A DNA stretch of 64,000 nt from Rhea pennata (lineage: Eukaryota; Chordata; Aves; Rheiformes; Rheidae). Both the position numbers and the translations under genes were made by a program. The notes under the pieces are model-generated. The model was not told where the DNA came from and made no database searches. It was given only the letters and a program-made list of their open reading frames with translations. Shown in pieces: positions 26,592-49,400 of the stretch (its first letter is position 1; every line of letters starts with the position of its first letter). The stretch is from assembly GCF_028389875.1 (NCBI RefSeq), contig NC_084678.1:14600899-14664898 (forward strand). The letters are read 5' to 3'.

Positions 26592-26701
26592 GTATGTCTC
26601 AAGAGGGGCACAGTATGAATAAATGGAATGCCTACATGTTGTTTATACAGAATAACCCATCACTTGAATTAAAAAGCAGCTAAGCAGTTGAATTTCAGTC
26701 A

Positions 26702-34435
<7,734 letters not shown>

Positions 34436-37400
34436 ATGTCGGTTGCCTTTGCTTCTGCTCGCCCAAGAGGCAAAGGGGAGGTCACCCAGCAAACTATCCA
34501 GAAGGTAAAAAAGCATGCTTTTCTACAGACGATTTTAGACATTTGTTCCGTCCATGCTCCTGTAGCTGAGGAAGGAGGCTTATTTCTAAGGTGATCATGA
34601 AAACCCGTGAATTTGCAAGGGCTGCAAAGATGGACAGCTGGAGAGAGGTGGGGGAAGGAGGAGGAGGAGGAGGTGGAACAAAGCAAAGGTGTTCAGATCA
34701 CTGCAAAGAGAGCAAGAGAAGGAAGGACTTGCGGAATAAAATTGGCATGGCACGTTATCTGCTGCTTGCAAAGGAAAAAAATCGCCAATAATGCATTGAA
34801 GAATTGCAATGAAATTTGCGAATCTGTTTTTAATTTCTGACAGCACATCAGCTCCTGGCCAGAGAAATAAATACACTAAAAAGAATTTAAATGTTGGATT
34901 TGTAAGGATTTTCTTTTGTATTTAGATGCAGAATTGTAATCTCTTTTTTAAGATAGAGGGAGCACCAGTCACTGCTATTTTTCATATGCTATTATTATTG
35001 TGTGTAATGCATTTGTTAATGTTTAATAATTTTAAAAAAGGTTTTGAAAGATTTCCTTTGCACGCTAGGTCTCCACATGTGTTTCATTCGGAAGCCAAAG
35101 GGAAGGGTGCCTAGTTTGGAAGTTATTGTTATCGTATTTCACAGGATTGACAGCAGGGAATATATATACATGCCCAACAGCCCCCATCTGTTCTGCGTAT
35201 TTTAACTGTAAATAATGAAAGAGGTTGGAAATGTCAATAAAGAACATGCATGGTTTACTGTGACCACTATGTCATTTCTGCTTATACTATTTTTTTGTAT
35301 GTTCTGCACCATATAAATATTTTGTTTATGCAGCTTGTATAATGTGATGGAAGTAACGTATGTTTTATTATGGTCCATTGCTAAATTATGACCAATGAAG
35401 GAGTGTCATTGGGAATCCAGCGGTTAACTAACTGATCATCGGTACATTTTGCTGTCAAAACGCTGTCTGCTGCCAATTTATGACTTCTAGAGGAAAAAAA
35501 CTCGATGGAAGGCTATTACAGAACAGAGATTAAGGCAGAACTGACTGCCACAAGAGAGATTTAAGAGTATGACTTAAATCTCAGGAGACTATTTGGAAAC
35601 TAATCCCATTTTGAATAGACCTTGCAGCACATGTAATATTCTGATCCAACTGATTTTAAATTAAAAAAATAAATTCAGAATTAGTGGCTCAGTTTTTCTT
35701 AACCACTTTGTTTGGCCAGAGTTGTTGGGAGTTAGGACAGAATTTCATAATTCAGATGGTTTATACTAAAAAACATGAATGTATCCATAAACAAAGGGCA
35801 GCCAAAGTATCTTCATTTCAATTTTCATGCACTTTCCTTTTTTCATACTGATAAACTTAATAGAAGTTTGGAAGTGTTGCTTATTTCTTTACAAATAGTA
35901 TGTAAAGCCATTTCCTGTCTCACATACATATTCTGGCATGTTACTTTAGGACTGTTCATCAATACTGGGCTGTTGGCAGTGATTTTATTCTTGAAAAGCA
36001 CTGGTGCTGGGGCAAAAGACTTAGAGACACAATAAGTAAATGGTTTTTATAGTCAAATATAAGACATGGGGCAATGGGAGACAAGGAACAAATGCTGAGA
36101 TAGGAACTCACTACAAAAATTCTTATTAAAGACAGCTTTTTAGAACACATACCAGTTTTATTGAGTTGTTTTTATTTGTGTTCATGATACACTTTTATCT
36201 ACTAACTCAATTTCAATAGTCTTTCAAAGCTTTTATTATTACAGTGACAACTATCTTCCTTAAAGAAAATTTCATGGGAAGGAAGGTAGAGCTTTTGACA
36301 TTGCAAAAGTGATGGTGATGCTTTAAAACAGTTCATCAAATAGCATTTGCAGGACAGTTAACTTTTCAATTTCTCCTATGTTATGGTGGTTAGCACCCAC
36401 TTCTTGTTTCGTAGTAAGTGTCAGGAGATCAGAGCTATTCCTTATTCCTTTTACAGTTAGCAAAAGTGTTGTTCAGGAATTGCAGAAGCATAGGCCCTTT
36501 CTGGTAAAGATACCTGTAATACTGCTTGGGCTCTTGGTATTGAATACTTATCTTAATTGAATGTGAAAATGCTGTTGTTAATGATATTTAATGTTATAAC
36601 TGAAAAGGATTGTTTCATATGTTTTGCTAATGCTGCATGCAGAATTTCATTGACACTGATGAAAATTCTGTGCAACAGTGAGTACAGAGTGTGAAACAAA
36701 GAGCTGCAGGAGCATTTTCTCTTAAAATTGTACGATGCACCTGGGTTGCCATGTGAGCAGAGGCACACGTGCAGGAGGGATATGGATTCTTGTCTGAGGG
36801 AATTCTGATGTTCCCTGCCAGCCCGCAAGATACTCACCTGCTCACCTGCCTTGACAGGCCACGGCAAACCACCGTTCCTCAGCCCCTCCGTGACGCCCCT
36901 GCCAGGGGAGCGCTACGAGTCCAGGCAGTCACATCTGTGATGGACGAGGGCGTCCACTGGCTCGGGAGAGTTGGGCTCCAACTTGCAAGTCATAAGCAAG
37001 AAGCAGGACAAGTGGAGTTCTCTAAGGGAACGACCAGCTAGATTGCAAGTGCATAAAAATGACTCTTCTGCTCATTCTCCTATAATCTAGCCGTTTCTCC
37101 ACATTTAAATGAGTCATTTTTTTTGAACAGAAGACACACCTACATGGAATAATTCATATTTAGCTCATATGAAAAAAAAAATACTATTCTCCCCTATTCA
37201 TAGAGTCCATCTATTCTGATGACAAATTGACTCAAAGTCCCAGTCTTCTGAGCACTTAATATCAAGAATATTAATTACAAACTATATTGGGTAGTATGAT
37301 TTTGCCAGAGCCAGGCTTAAATTTGTAAACACTGCTTTTATTTTTCCACTTACTCCCCTGCAAAAAGCTTGCCACATTCCCAAGGAAGTTAGGGGAAAGA

Positions 37401-40400
37401 GACAAACTATTTTCTTTAAAGTTTTAAAACAACCAAATGATTTTTTTAACCAATGTGTTGTATAATAAATTCATTAAATAAATGTCAGTTTGCATTTTGT
37501 CCAGCAACCCTGATTTTTTTGAAACAAATCAATCCCTAGATTTTACTGAATGAAGCTAAGCTAGCAGGCACTGAGCTACCAATACATGAAAGTTAACTGC
37601 TATATAATTAGTGTGCATTTTTGTTTTTAGACTTCTTTTCTTAGAACTGAATTACCACAAAGGACATATTGGGGATATAATTCTCTTGCATGTGATTTCA
37701 GTGTATCTAGCAATACAAATTACACACTTCTGTCAAGTTCAGTAGTCTGTTCATGTCTGCTAGTTCTGTGCAGGAAAAAGAGGTGAGGTTTAAATGTTTG
37801 AAAGTGGCATTATTTTAAAATAAGTATTGGTAATTCTGAGGTTTTTGAAAGAGATGGGTAATAATTTAGAAAGAGGTATTTCATACAGAAAGTATCCTTC
37901 TTCAGCACAAAAATATCAGGCATTTAAGGAATAAAAAATACATCCTTTAATTCTTTGTTGGATATTTTATCTAACTCCTTTAAAGATAACTGCTTATAAA
38001 TGGATAATTTGAAAAGCACAGTCTAGTGGCTCAGTGAAGTCATGTGGATATGCTCTGGACAAACAGCAGTAAAATTCACATTTTGTATTCAAATGCTTTT
38101 ATCTGATGGCTTGCTGCCCAGGTCCCAGCTATCAGCGGGTATTCCATTGCTTTACTTAACCTTTTTTTAAACAGCACCAGAAGAAAGGTATTCTAAAGAT
38201 AATGTCACCCCTCAGTTAATTTAGATGCTTGATATTAAAGGGACAAGTCATGTGGTTAAAATTAAAACTGTGACTAAAAAGTTTATTTGCCCAGTGTAAG
38301 CTCTGATTTTGAGACATCTCTTACTTCCAGCAAATTGAAAGGAAATATCTGAGCGCAGACAGTCTGAGTGGATTGCTTGTAACAGAAGGGAATTACAGTC
38401 ACTCTTGCCATTTTTTTTATTGTAGGTCAAATTAGAAATCATCTGGTGAAATGTGTTTTTGAAAGAGAAATACTGGAGAAAACGCCTTATTCAGCTCAGG
38501 CATAAATGTCTCTGTAGGCCGTGTATACAAATTAACAGACCTGTGGCACACAGCAAAGAGAACTCAAGTGACTGATCAACTCTAAAGTAAAGTGAGGTTT
38601 CAAGGCTGATCATTAATACTATAGCCTCTTTAATAAGGCAACAACAGTGTACCAAACACCATCCAGGGCTAAAAAGGGTGAATGTGAAGCATCACAAAAA
38701 TAACATTTTAATTTGCTTCTCATACTAACATATATTGTGATCACATTTCTTTTATGCAGATGCTAGATGAAAATCACCACCTAATACAATGTATTATGGA
38801 TTATCAGAGCAAGGGGAAAACTGCAGAATGTACTCAGTGAGTATTACGAGTTTTGGTATATGGTAGAATTTTTTGTGTACTTTTTAACAAGAACAGTATT
38901 GTGAACAATTCTGTTCATTGGCTATTGAAAAAATATTTGGACTGTGCTTTTTTAGATTCACTTGAATTAAGTGAAGTATTATATGAAGTATATATTGTTC
39001 TTGGGAACCAAGAGGGTTTCTTCTGTTACAGTTTTCTTTATTACTTTGACTGTTTTTGAGTAGTGTCACTCAAAAAAAAATGGAGTGTGTAAAAAGCAAA
39101 GGAAAAACTAGATGAAAAATGAAAGAAATAGGACAGTTTTTAAAGTAAACTTTCTTAAAATTAAAAACAAACCCAGAAATATCAGCAGTTTTACATTTAA
39201 AAAAAAAAATGAAAATTAAAAGCTGACCGTAGTTTGTCCCTACAGTATCCCTCACTAGATGAACACTTCTGGAATGTAAGATGCTATAATTGATAAAAAA
39301 GAAAAAAAATGAAATAAAGCACAATTTGAACTTCAATTCTATTTCATTCTGACTAGTTCTATGGCAAGAACTCTCACTGATATTAACTGTAGGTAAACTG
39401 CAAGGTTAGGCACATGGGCCAAACTGAAAATAGGAATGGTGATTTGTAAGAAATACAAAATTCTGACTGTCATTTTAAGGACTCAATTCTTCCTAAACAC
39501 TTTGGATTAAACCACCTTCATACTGTGTTTTATTAACCGTGTGTAAATAGAATCACAGAATACTTTAGGTTAGATGGAGCCTTCTAAGATCACCTGGTCA
39601 GAGCAGGACCAGCTTTTAAGATAGATCCAGCTTCAACAGAATAGATCTGATAGATCAGATGTCATATTCAGTTGAGTTTCATAGCACATGAAGAGTGTCT
39701 TCCTTATATACAAATGAGAGCTATGTTCTGATTTGCTGTTAAGGATATTCTTAAGAAATGTGTGCAAGAAATTATCATGCTTTGTATTAGAATAGACTAT
39801 AGTCCCAATGTGATCATGTATGCTTTGGAGTTTGAAGTGTTTAGAATATTTTTAACAGATCATTTATAAAAATAATAATAGAAAAGTGTGAATTTGGGGC
39901 TATTGGATGACTTGTTCCGTGCAGACTCATTACATAAGAGTAGAATCAGGTACAAAGTTAATGACACAGTTTCATCAGAAAGGAATTAAGGATCAGCAGT
40001 GTTGTTATCTATGGCTAAAACAATACGCCTGTAGACTTACCAGTTTATTTCCCTGCTTACTAGTTCTAATCTTGAAAGCAAAATGCTTTCATAAACATCA
40101 TGGGTTAAATCTCATTCAGGAAGAATGGCAAGTCTGTCCCAAAGGAGGTCAAGTTTTGGGGCCAAAGCTAGAAAGTTGCATTTTCAAAAGAAGTGTCAAA
40201 AAAAAAAAAAAAAAAAAAAAAAAGAGAGAGAAATTTGCTAAAAGAGTTTACGATTCTGCTCTAGATGAGTTCAACATACAAGATTTGAATAATTTTTAGT
40301 AATGTATTCACTGCCTGTTTTGAAATATATCCACTGAAGATTTTGAGCAATAAAGGTCACTGAATACTTCTGCAAATAAGGCAGTATTACAGGAGGTGCG

Positions 40401-43400
40401 TGCAGTTCTGAGAGAACTTCCAAATCCCATTTTCTCTTACTCGTGTCACCATTCTGGCTTCATTTTGGTCACTTTCCCCCCCTTCCTACCCACTTTTTCC
40501 TTATCAGAAGGAAAATCACTCCAAAAAAGCATTTCCTCTTGCCTTCTTGGAACCCTCCTTGCTTCCCAAACTTAACTCTTCACTTTGCTCAATGGCACAA
40601 CTGTTGGACTGTTTTTGGGTGCTCTCCAGTTCTTCATTATAGGCTTTTCCAGTTCATTGAGAACTGTGAAGAAGAATAAATGGTTCCTGTGGAGCTTACT
40701 TGAGTAAACACTCCAGTTAAAGCACTCTTGAAAAAAACCTTGTTCTTCTGAGCTTGCTGGCAGGGAAAACATGTTTTGGGTTTTGGACTTTTGGAACTTA
40801 ATTACTACTAGGACCCCAGTTAAACAGAGAAAGAAACTAATTTTAGAGCAACTGACTGGGTGTGGGTACTCAAAGACTGAAGTCCCAACTTCACAGTTCA
40901 TTCAGAATGCTTCCGAAGAAGTATATACTTTACCTCCCCCTTACTCTATGAGTTTACCCATTTGTAAAACAGGTGTTGAACACACTGATCCTTCATGAAA
41001 AACAGGATAGCATGGAAATAGGTCATTATTATTACTATTTATTATGATAGATGCAGAGTGGGCTAATATAACCTGACTAGTAATTGGTAGGTATGAAAAA
41101 AAGAAAGGTTTGGAATTTTCCGTATTTTTACTCTTTCCAAATAAGCTTTACTCCTTATTCTGTAGATACCAACAAATCTTGCACAGAAACCTGGTTTACT
41201 TGGCAACAATAGCAGATTCTAATCAGAATATGCAGTCCTTGCTTCCTGCTGTAAGTACCAGTGCTACTGTCAGATACATTTGCTGTGTCAACGGGAAATG
41301 TTCTTTGATACTGTTACTGATCAGTGTTAGTAAATGATTTTTTTTAGTATTTTTCCAACTAAAAGTTGTGAAGAATTCAGTAGATCACTAAACAAATCAA
41401 ATTTTACTATGTTTAAAACATATATGGTGGGACATTTGTCTTATTCTCTCTTCTCTGTAGATCAAGTTCTATATACTGTAAATGATATAATGGTACAGGT
41501 CTGAACTGGATTCATTTGTTCCAGATTGATTATTCTTTACTTATTCTTACTATATTCTTTACTCAGGAAAATACGCCACTATTTTATATCAAAATTTTAA
41601 TTCAGCATTTGGGCAATAGATTATCTTTAAACATTGCTAAATGGACTGATTTTGAAATTACCACATGTAACACAAAATGCACAACAGCCTTATGCTTGAC
41701 AAAGGTCAATTTGTGAATACCCTTCTGTATAGAGTTTGCTAATGCATACCCTCTCAGCAGCTACACTCAGCTAGCATAAAATGAAAATAACGTACATACA
41801 GAAGAATGAGCACAGAGGCTGGATTATTATAAGCACAATTTTGACATCTTCACTGTGCTGCCTGCTGGCTTCCCTGTGTCGTGCTGAATGTCATTCGCAC
41901 ATAGTACTCAAATGATGAAAGGTTTATGTAAGCAAGCTCAAAAACTGAAGGAAGCACATGTTTAGTTGAGGCAGTTTTTAGTCATAGTCAGGCTAATTTG
42001 GGGATTATTATTTTTCTAATTAAAACCTAACCAAGATTTTGCTTCTCCTCCTTGTTATTTGCAGCCACCAACGCAAAACATAAACTTGGGCCCAGGAGGA
42101 ATGACTCAGAGTGCATCCAACCAATCTCTCCATTCACAGAGCAATCTCAGTGATGCAATTGGGACAGGCCTTCCTCCTTCCTCCCTCATGCAGAGTCAGA
42201 TTAGCAATGGTGAGCTTCAGTCCCCTTTGTGCTGCTTTGCTGTTGCTTGGCAACTAAATCATTAATGCTGAATATACTTACAGAGCTGTAAAAGACCTCT
42301 TCTAACTCACCTTTCAGGCATATGGGGATTTCAGGCACATGCTGAAATCATCACAAAATGGCTACAGCCAATAATGAAGCTGGGTTCTGCGAGGACTCCA
42401 GTCTGCTTACTACATTTCTGTAACAGAAATAAAAAATATTTTAAAACATTTGTAATGAAAATCACCAGTTAAAGATGCCTCCTAAGTTTTAGTAAGAAAA
42501 ATCATATACTGCACTAATTTTCTCTTGATGGTGGATGGGTTGGCCAGGGTGAAGCAGAATTGTTTGCACAACTAACTGCAGAACCAAGCCTATAGATTGC
42601 AAAGAGCTTCCAGGACAAATGCCTTTTCAAAAAGAAAATGGTATTAAATCATCTTTGTCCTTGCCAAGATTGCAGCAATTGTCCTTTGGCTTGCAGAGAT
42701 TGTGCTGTATAGCCAAAGAGTTTGCACAGACGTTCTATATGTATGTGATAAAAATACAACTTGGTCATGTTGTTTCCTTTGTTCTTGCAACTAAAAAGAA
42801 ACCAACTGAAAGAGAAAAGAAAGTTTTTTTTTTGTTTTTTTTTTTTTTTGTTTTTTTTTACTTTCTGTATTTTATAGTGTGATTCATGTGTTCATTGAGT
42901 TTGCACTTCATAATTGTTCAGTCAGTTTTTGTTTCTGTGGATCTTTCCTAAAGTGATCGAGAGAGAAAAACAGTTTCTATAAATAGAAATATCTGACTGT
43001 AAAATCACAATCCTTGGCAGAGGGACTCAAGAGCAGATGCAAGCCATGAAATTACTTCTGACTTTTTAAAAATCTATTTGTGGTCAACCTGATAGTACCT
43101 TTAAAATTAATGGATGAGATAGGTAGGTACTCTAAACAGTTACAGCTTGTAAAGTGAACTTAATAAATTTATCTGGGCCTTCTGGAAGATTTTTATTACC
43201 TAATGCAAGTATTGTAAAAAATTCATCAAAAACATGTTTTGTGTTACTAAGAATCTACATTTTCACTGTTATTGTAGCTGTTTTTTCTTATTCTCTGCCC
43301 ACCCTCAATTCTTTATATTAGTTCAGTGCTGATGAGAAGAGCCAGACTGGCAGTCCGGGAGCCTAAAGTCATCCACAGCACAGAAACAGCCAGGCCAGTG

Positions 43401-46400
43401 ACTGTGCAAGATTATGCCATGTTGCCCCAGACTAGTACTTCAACCCAGCCTGAGATGTGGGGGTCTGAGGGCAGTTTATGATACGCCCAGTCGCTCCTAG
43501 TAAGAGCCTGTCACCTGGGTAGTGCCAGATACTTCGTCATGAAAATATCAGTCCATGGGAAAATAGACCTAAGGTGTAGCTACACTTCAAAATGAAGGTG
43601 TGACTGCAGAGCGCACAAGCTTGTGTCTTCTGGCATGCTACAACTAGCCTAGCTGACAGCAGCAGTGATGGTATGTGCACTGCTGCTGAGAAGAGAAACT
43701 TGCCACCCTTGGGCTTGGGGACACTCATTTTGGTTGCCAGTTTCTACTGCTACTGTCTCTGTGCCAGTTACAGTTAATTTAGCACAATTATGCTGTGACA
43801 CCGCTTTTCTGATGTGTAGGTATACTTTGAGACTGAGAAATTATTTCACATAGATCAATAATTATTGGACAGTATTATTTCCTTTAAATTAGGAATAAAT
43901 GCACACAAGCAATTCTGATAATATGGGTTCCAGTACTTGTAAAAATGTTCATCTAATGGCAAGAAAGATGAAAGTCTGTAATGAACAGGTACAACATTGT
44001 AAAAGAGGGAAGGGTGAGGAGGAACACACTAAAGCTGTTGCACGCTACTGTCCTCAGCTAGGACTTTACAGGAATCAGCTCTAGAGGACAGTAACTAGGT
44101 AACTGCATCTGCTAATGATGATTATTGGTAGTGAGGTTAGGTACTGTCGATGGGGACAATTAAAAAAAAAAAAGAAAAAATGTTTTCAAGTAATCCACCA
44201 GCCACAAGTCATTGATTCTTCATGCCTTAGCTATGCAGGCAAAACCATTAGATTCAAACAACAGCCAGCAAACTCGGCTGGGTCCAAACAGAATTAAGTC
44301 CAACTGAGAATCTTGACGATTCAGAAATTATGAATGAAGGCTTTCCAAAACCATAACTGTCTTAGAGTCATGAAAGTATGAAAAAAAGTTCAATGCTTTG
44401 TATTAAGCTTTTTGGTTTAGTGCTTTTATTTAAATGTTTCTGGTCATGCTTTCATATTTTTTCCTTGCGACTGCAAATTAAACAAATCTTTTTTTGTTTT
44501 AAAGAAAGCTGAGATCTTAAGTTTTCCCATGCAAATAGTGCAAGGTTTAGTAACACCAGCTTAACTGTAAGCTCCACCTCTGTCACTCACTGATTACAGA
44601 CTCCATTCAAACACCATGTTGTCTTGTGTTGCACTGAAAAAGTACAACATTATAGCAAAACATGGAGCTTGATCTCTGTAACAGTATATTGACCTTGTTC
44701 CACTAATTTCAGTAGAGCTAGCTCTGTTACCTGTAACTGAAAATGCTGCCCATTTCTCTCCATCAGAGGAAAATATAATAATCTGCAGCAAATTTTCTCA
44801 TTTTGATGTTTATAAATACCATTAAGAGTAATTAATGACATTTTTATTAACAAAACCAGACACATTTTTCAGGGGCTGTAGATACATTCAATAACTGTAA
44901 ATGAAATTATCATTATCTAAACACTGCAACATAATTCTTTCTCCTTTAGGGATTCTGCATGTCTGCCATTCTAAATTAACTTAAAACAAACCATGAAATG
45001 ATGCATAGTAAAAACAATTTGTCAAGACTCATTCATAAAAGTATTTACAGCACAAGCAGCAAAAAATAAGGACCAGACTGTCTTCAATTTTAGTTATTCA
45101 ATAGAATTAAATAGCAATAGAATTAAAAAAATTAGGCATACGACTAGGTAAACAGGATGATACTAACAGTCCTGGAATACAATTGGAGCAGCTTGATAGT
45201 TATATTTAGTGAGATCAGCAAAGGAGTACCATAACAACAGGGATTATTATGGTGACTTGGAAAATTTGTCTTCAGAAAGTCTGAGGTACTTTCAGTCAAA
45301 CTTCATGGAAGGGAGAGACTGGCTTGTCCTCTGGGGAGAGTGTCCCTTGGTGCTTCCTAAGCCCCAGTTGAGAGGTTTGTTGGTTATGAAGGAGCTGAAT
45401 ACGCAGCAATGTACAAAGTGTTTATCAGCCACGATTGTGCCTTCCCATTGTCACCGTTTGAGTGAAGGGGCAAGAGGAGTCAATAATCTACTGCACAAGA
45501 GGAATGAAAGGACAAATTTCAAAGGGCTAAGGATGCTTCCAGAGTCCATGTATTTTTTTCTAAGTATCTGAAATTACTGGCATTTGTTAATTCTGCTGCC
45601 TGTAAGAACTGTGGCAGCCTGTGAAGAACTAGTTGCATGCTATTGCTGCTAATTTTTTTCTTCCTGTTTGTAATTCTATATAGCCTGGGTTTGGCAGCCA
45701 GGAAGAGGAGGATCACTCTAACTTTGCAGGAGGCAGGTTTGATTTGTCTGTAGATAGCAAGAATTTTAATAATGAGGATTTTTTTTTGGTTTGCCTTATC
45801 ATAAGACTTTTTTAAAAGGCTATAGGGGCTTTAATGCTCACTGTACATTGCCAATAATAGCACAGATTTTCTTGTTGCTCTCTTTAATTTTTCTAGGTCC
45901 TAATCACGTGTCTATGCAGCAGTCAGGCCAGAACACTATGCCCACAACCTCTCTGAGTATGACTGTCAGCAGTCATGGAACTGGGCCTGGTTATAGCCAT
46001 ACAGTGCCTGCATCTCAGAATGTGCCAATGCAAGGCCAGGGGTCAATAGGCAATTATGTCTCTCGAACAAACATCAACATGCAGTCTAATCCAGGTAAAT
46101 TCCCTCTTCCTCCTTCTGGGCCAACATGCCTTTTCAGTGACCTCAGAGGTGTACCACACATGAATGTGTTCTGTAAATATTTTCTGTAGACAAACACACA
46201 AGAGGAAAAGATAGTTTTAAGACATCTTTGCATTTCAGGTGTCAGGTATCAGTGTAAATCAGAACAGTTTCAGACTTGCTTTAACTTTCATCAACTTGGT
46301 ATGGTTAGCAATGAGTTGTAGAAAAGAGGTTTAGCTACAAGTGCAACAGCACTTTATAGCCCCTGACAGCAAATCCTGCAGCTGTGGGAGGGATTGGCAA

Positions 46401-49400
46401 AGAACCCTTTTCATAGTTGAAACAGCCTGCCAGACAAAGAATATTACACATTTATTGTTTGTACATTACTATCCTATTCTTATTATATTACTGATACTTC
46501 ACACTGCTGGAAGGGCATAGAGAGATTTGTAGGCAACTCAGAATTAATCCCTAGCTTGTAAAAATGATTGTGTATTGAATAGGATATCCGAAGCTTAAGA
46601 ATTCTTTCAGACAACGTGAAATTCAGGGAACAAATACATCCTAAAATGTCAGTTTAACTATCAGCAGGTATATAATAAGATGGAAGAAGAAGAAAGAGTT
46701 GATTAGTGAAGAACAGCAGCAATAAATGAGGCAGGAGGCAGAGAGGAACAAATATCAGTTCTTCTTTCTTTCTTTAATCCTACCATAATAATGATTATAT
46801 TCTTTTAAATAATCTAATAATAATCAAGGTTAGATGTATTTTTTAAATGTCTGAAACGAATGGCAAGAACTGACCATGTAATAACATCCTTTCTGGATTA
46901 CAGTGCAGAAGAGTTAAGTATATGTAGTAGGAAAATATCTCCCCCTGTGGAAAATTCAGAATGATCAGGATGCAAATTTGTTGAAGATCTTAAGTTGCTT
47001 CCAAAGAGACTAGGGAGAGAACTATCACATCATTTTAGAAAACAGTATGTTCCATGTACATTATAGTCTCCATGATGCACCAGCAAGCAGCAACATCCCA
47101 TTACAACTCAGCACAAGGAGGGAGCCAGCATTACCAGGGGCAGTCCTCCATTGCCATGATGAGTCAGAGCAACCAAGGCAACAGCATGATGGGTCAGCGA
47201 CCAATGGGCCCTTACAGAGCTTCACAGCAAGGTAAAATCTGTTATTAGATTGATATATCCAATCATTCCTGTGGGGTAGGTAAGTCAACAAGATTTCCAA
47301 GTCACGTTTATGAGCAGGGAATCCCAGTCGAGAAGGGAAAAAATGTCAAATGGTGAGAATACAATCAGAAGAATTTTACTCTGTTTTCAAGAGTAAATTT
47401 ATTTATTTATTTATTTCAGCTTTCAGAAGTAATTCTGCCTAACAGGGCTCATATATTACTAAAGAAAAAGATGAACAATTTGATATAAAGCTCATTGAAG
47501 CCACTGGGAATATTTTCATTGCCTTCAAGTGGCAGTGGATCAGCCATAACATGGCACAGTTAACAAGGAAGGCATTTCTGCAAACAAGATGTCAGTTTGC
47601 TAGCAATTAATATGAAAAATTCATCCAAGACAAGAAAAACACCAAAGGATAACTACCATGTTCTAATACCTCTCTGAAAAAAGTTCTATGAACTGCTAGA
47701 CTGATTGTAATACATAAACTGGATTTTGCTAGGAAACAATATGTTAATAAATATATTAATAAAATGTATTTAATTCTAACTACATTACTGAGCATGGAAT
47801 ACATTCATGTGCTTTTTAATAACTCAGATTAGTAAATGAAATGTAGCCAATACTTTTGATATTGCCACGTAGCTCAGTGATTTTAGGACATGCTACTGGC
47901 AATTGCATAATTCCAATTTCAGGCAGCTTTTTTTCTGAGAATATGAACTTAATTCCTTTTTCGAATGAGTAAAATGTCTTTCATATAGTTTTCAGCATAC
48001 ATAACTTGTTTACTTACCCTGACGTAAACATTGTTTTCTCCAAAAATACTCAGATAACAAAAACATCCCTGAAGTGTTCATGGACTCAGTATACTCTCAC
48101 TTGTCTTTACCCTACAGGTTCCTCACAACAGTACATGGGTCAGGAAGAGTATTACAGTGAACAGTACAGCCATGGACAAGGCTCATCAGAACCTATGAAT
48201 CAGCAATATTACCCAGATGGTAATTCCTCTGAGCTGTAGTCACCATAGTACTGATAATGTGTAGACTAGCATGACTGCCACATGTAAGGACATGGCAAAT
48301 CCCTAAGAATTGTTTCCAATTTAAGTGCTAGAAAATTTAGTGCATGACAGTCTGTGTATACATTCACATCATGGTCAACTTCCTACCTCAGAAGGTCTCT
48401 ATTTCCTCTTAGCCTCATCTTTGTGCATAAGCAGCTTCTTCAATATTTGTATTCAACAATATATATAGTTATATTAGCGATGTATCAGGTAAATCTTTGC
48501 AATTTCATCTTTTTCTTGCAGGTCATGGTGATTATGCCTATCAGCAGTCATCCTATACTGAACAGAGCTATGACAGATCATTTGATGACTCTACACAGCA
48601 CTATTATGAAGGAGGTAGGAAAACATTGGCCATCTTTGTAAAACAAAGCTCTCATTCCCTAAAATACTAAGGACACAGCACACTTATGAAATATGACTTG
48701 TAATTTCTGCATCATTAAACTGCTACTTAGCTATTACTTAAGGAATGTACAGGAAATGGAATTTGGCTACGTGTACTATTTTTTAAAGCAAAAGTGTATC
48801 AGGCTGTATACAGAATATCATGTCAGTAATTGTATAGTAAGGCAGTCATGCTGTGCAGCCTTGTGGGATCAATGACAGCTTGTGTCTAGCCTTATGTTCT
48901 TTAGAAAAATGATCTTTGGATCAGGCAGGTGGAAATACAGCTATGGATATTAAACCTTTTTTGCTGTGGGAGAAAAGACTCCCAGGATATCAGTATCCTC
49001 CAATCTTACAAAAACTGTGTAATGAACATTTTATATAATGCAAATAAAGATAACTATATTAAAGTGGAAGGTTATGATGACAAAGGTAAGTTAATGTGCT
49101 GCAGTTAGAAATGGGGTTCAGAGCTTGAAATGGGAAAGCGTAGTGGTTAGTTCCAGGACCAACATTTTTTGCCTTGCTTAGTTTGCCTTACAAATTGTGA
49201 AAAACAATGGATTAAATGAGAGTGATCTTTGAAAACTGCCAATACTATGTTTGCAATTCTACTACTAAAAAATCTGAATAACAGTATATCAATATATTCA
49301 GTGATACTATAGGATATCTGAAGTCTGACTGACTACAAATATTAACGTAATTTTGATAGAGCTAGATGGCATTTAGGGAAAGCAAATTCCTATTGTATAG

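Noticed and set aside
36769-37041. GC-richer patch with a 90-codon open frame in SS18L1 intron 1
   Set aside because: Translation is unrecognised and there is no convincing exon structure. It may be an old repeat or local composition shift, with too little to name it.
45209-45571. 120-codon open frame in SS18L1 intron 4
   Set aside because: No domain and no splice-site arrangement linking it to SS18L1. The SS18L1 reading frame is complete without it.
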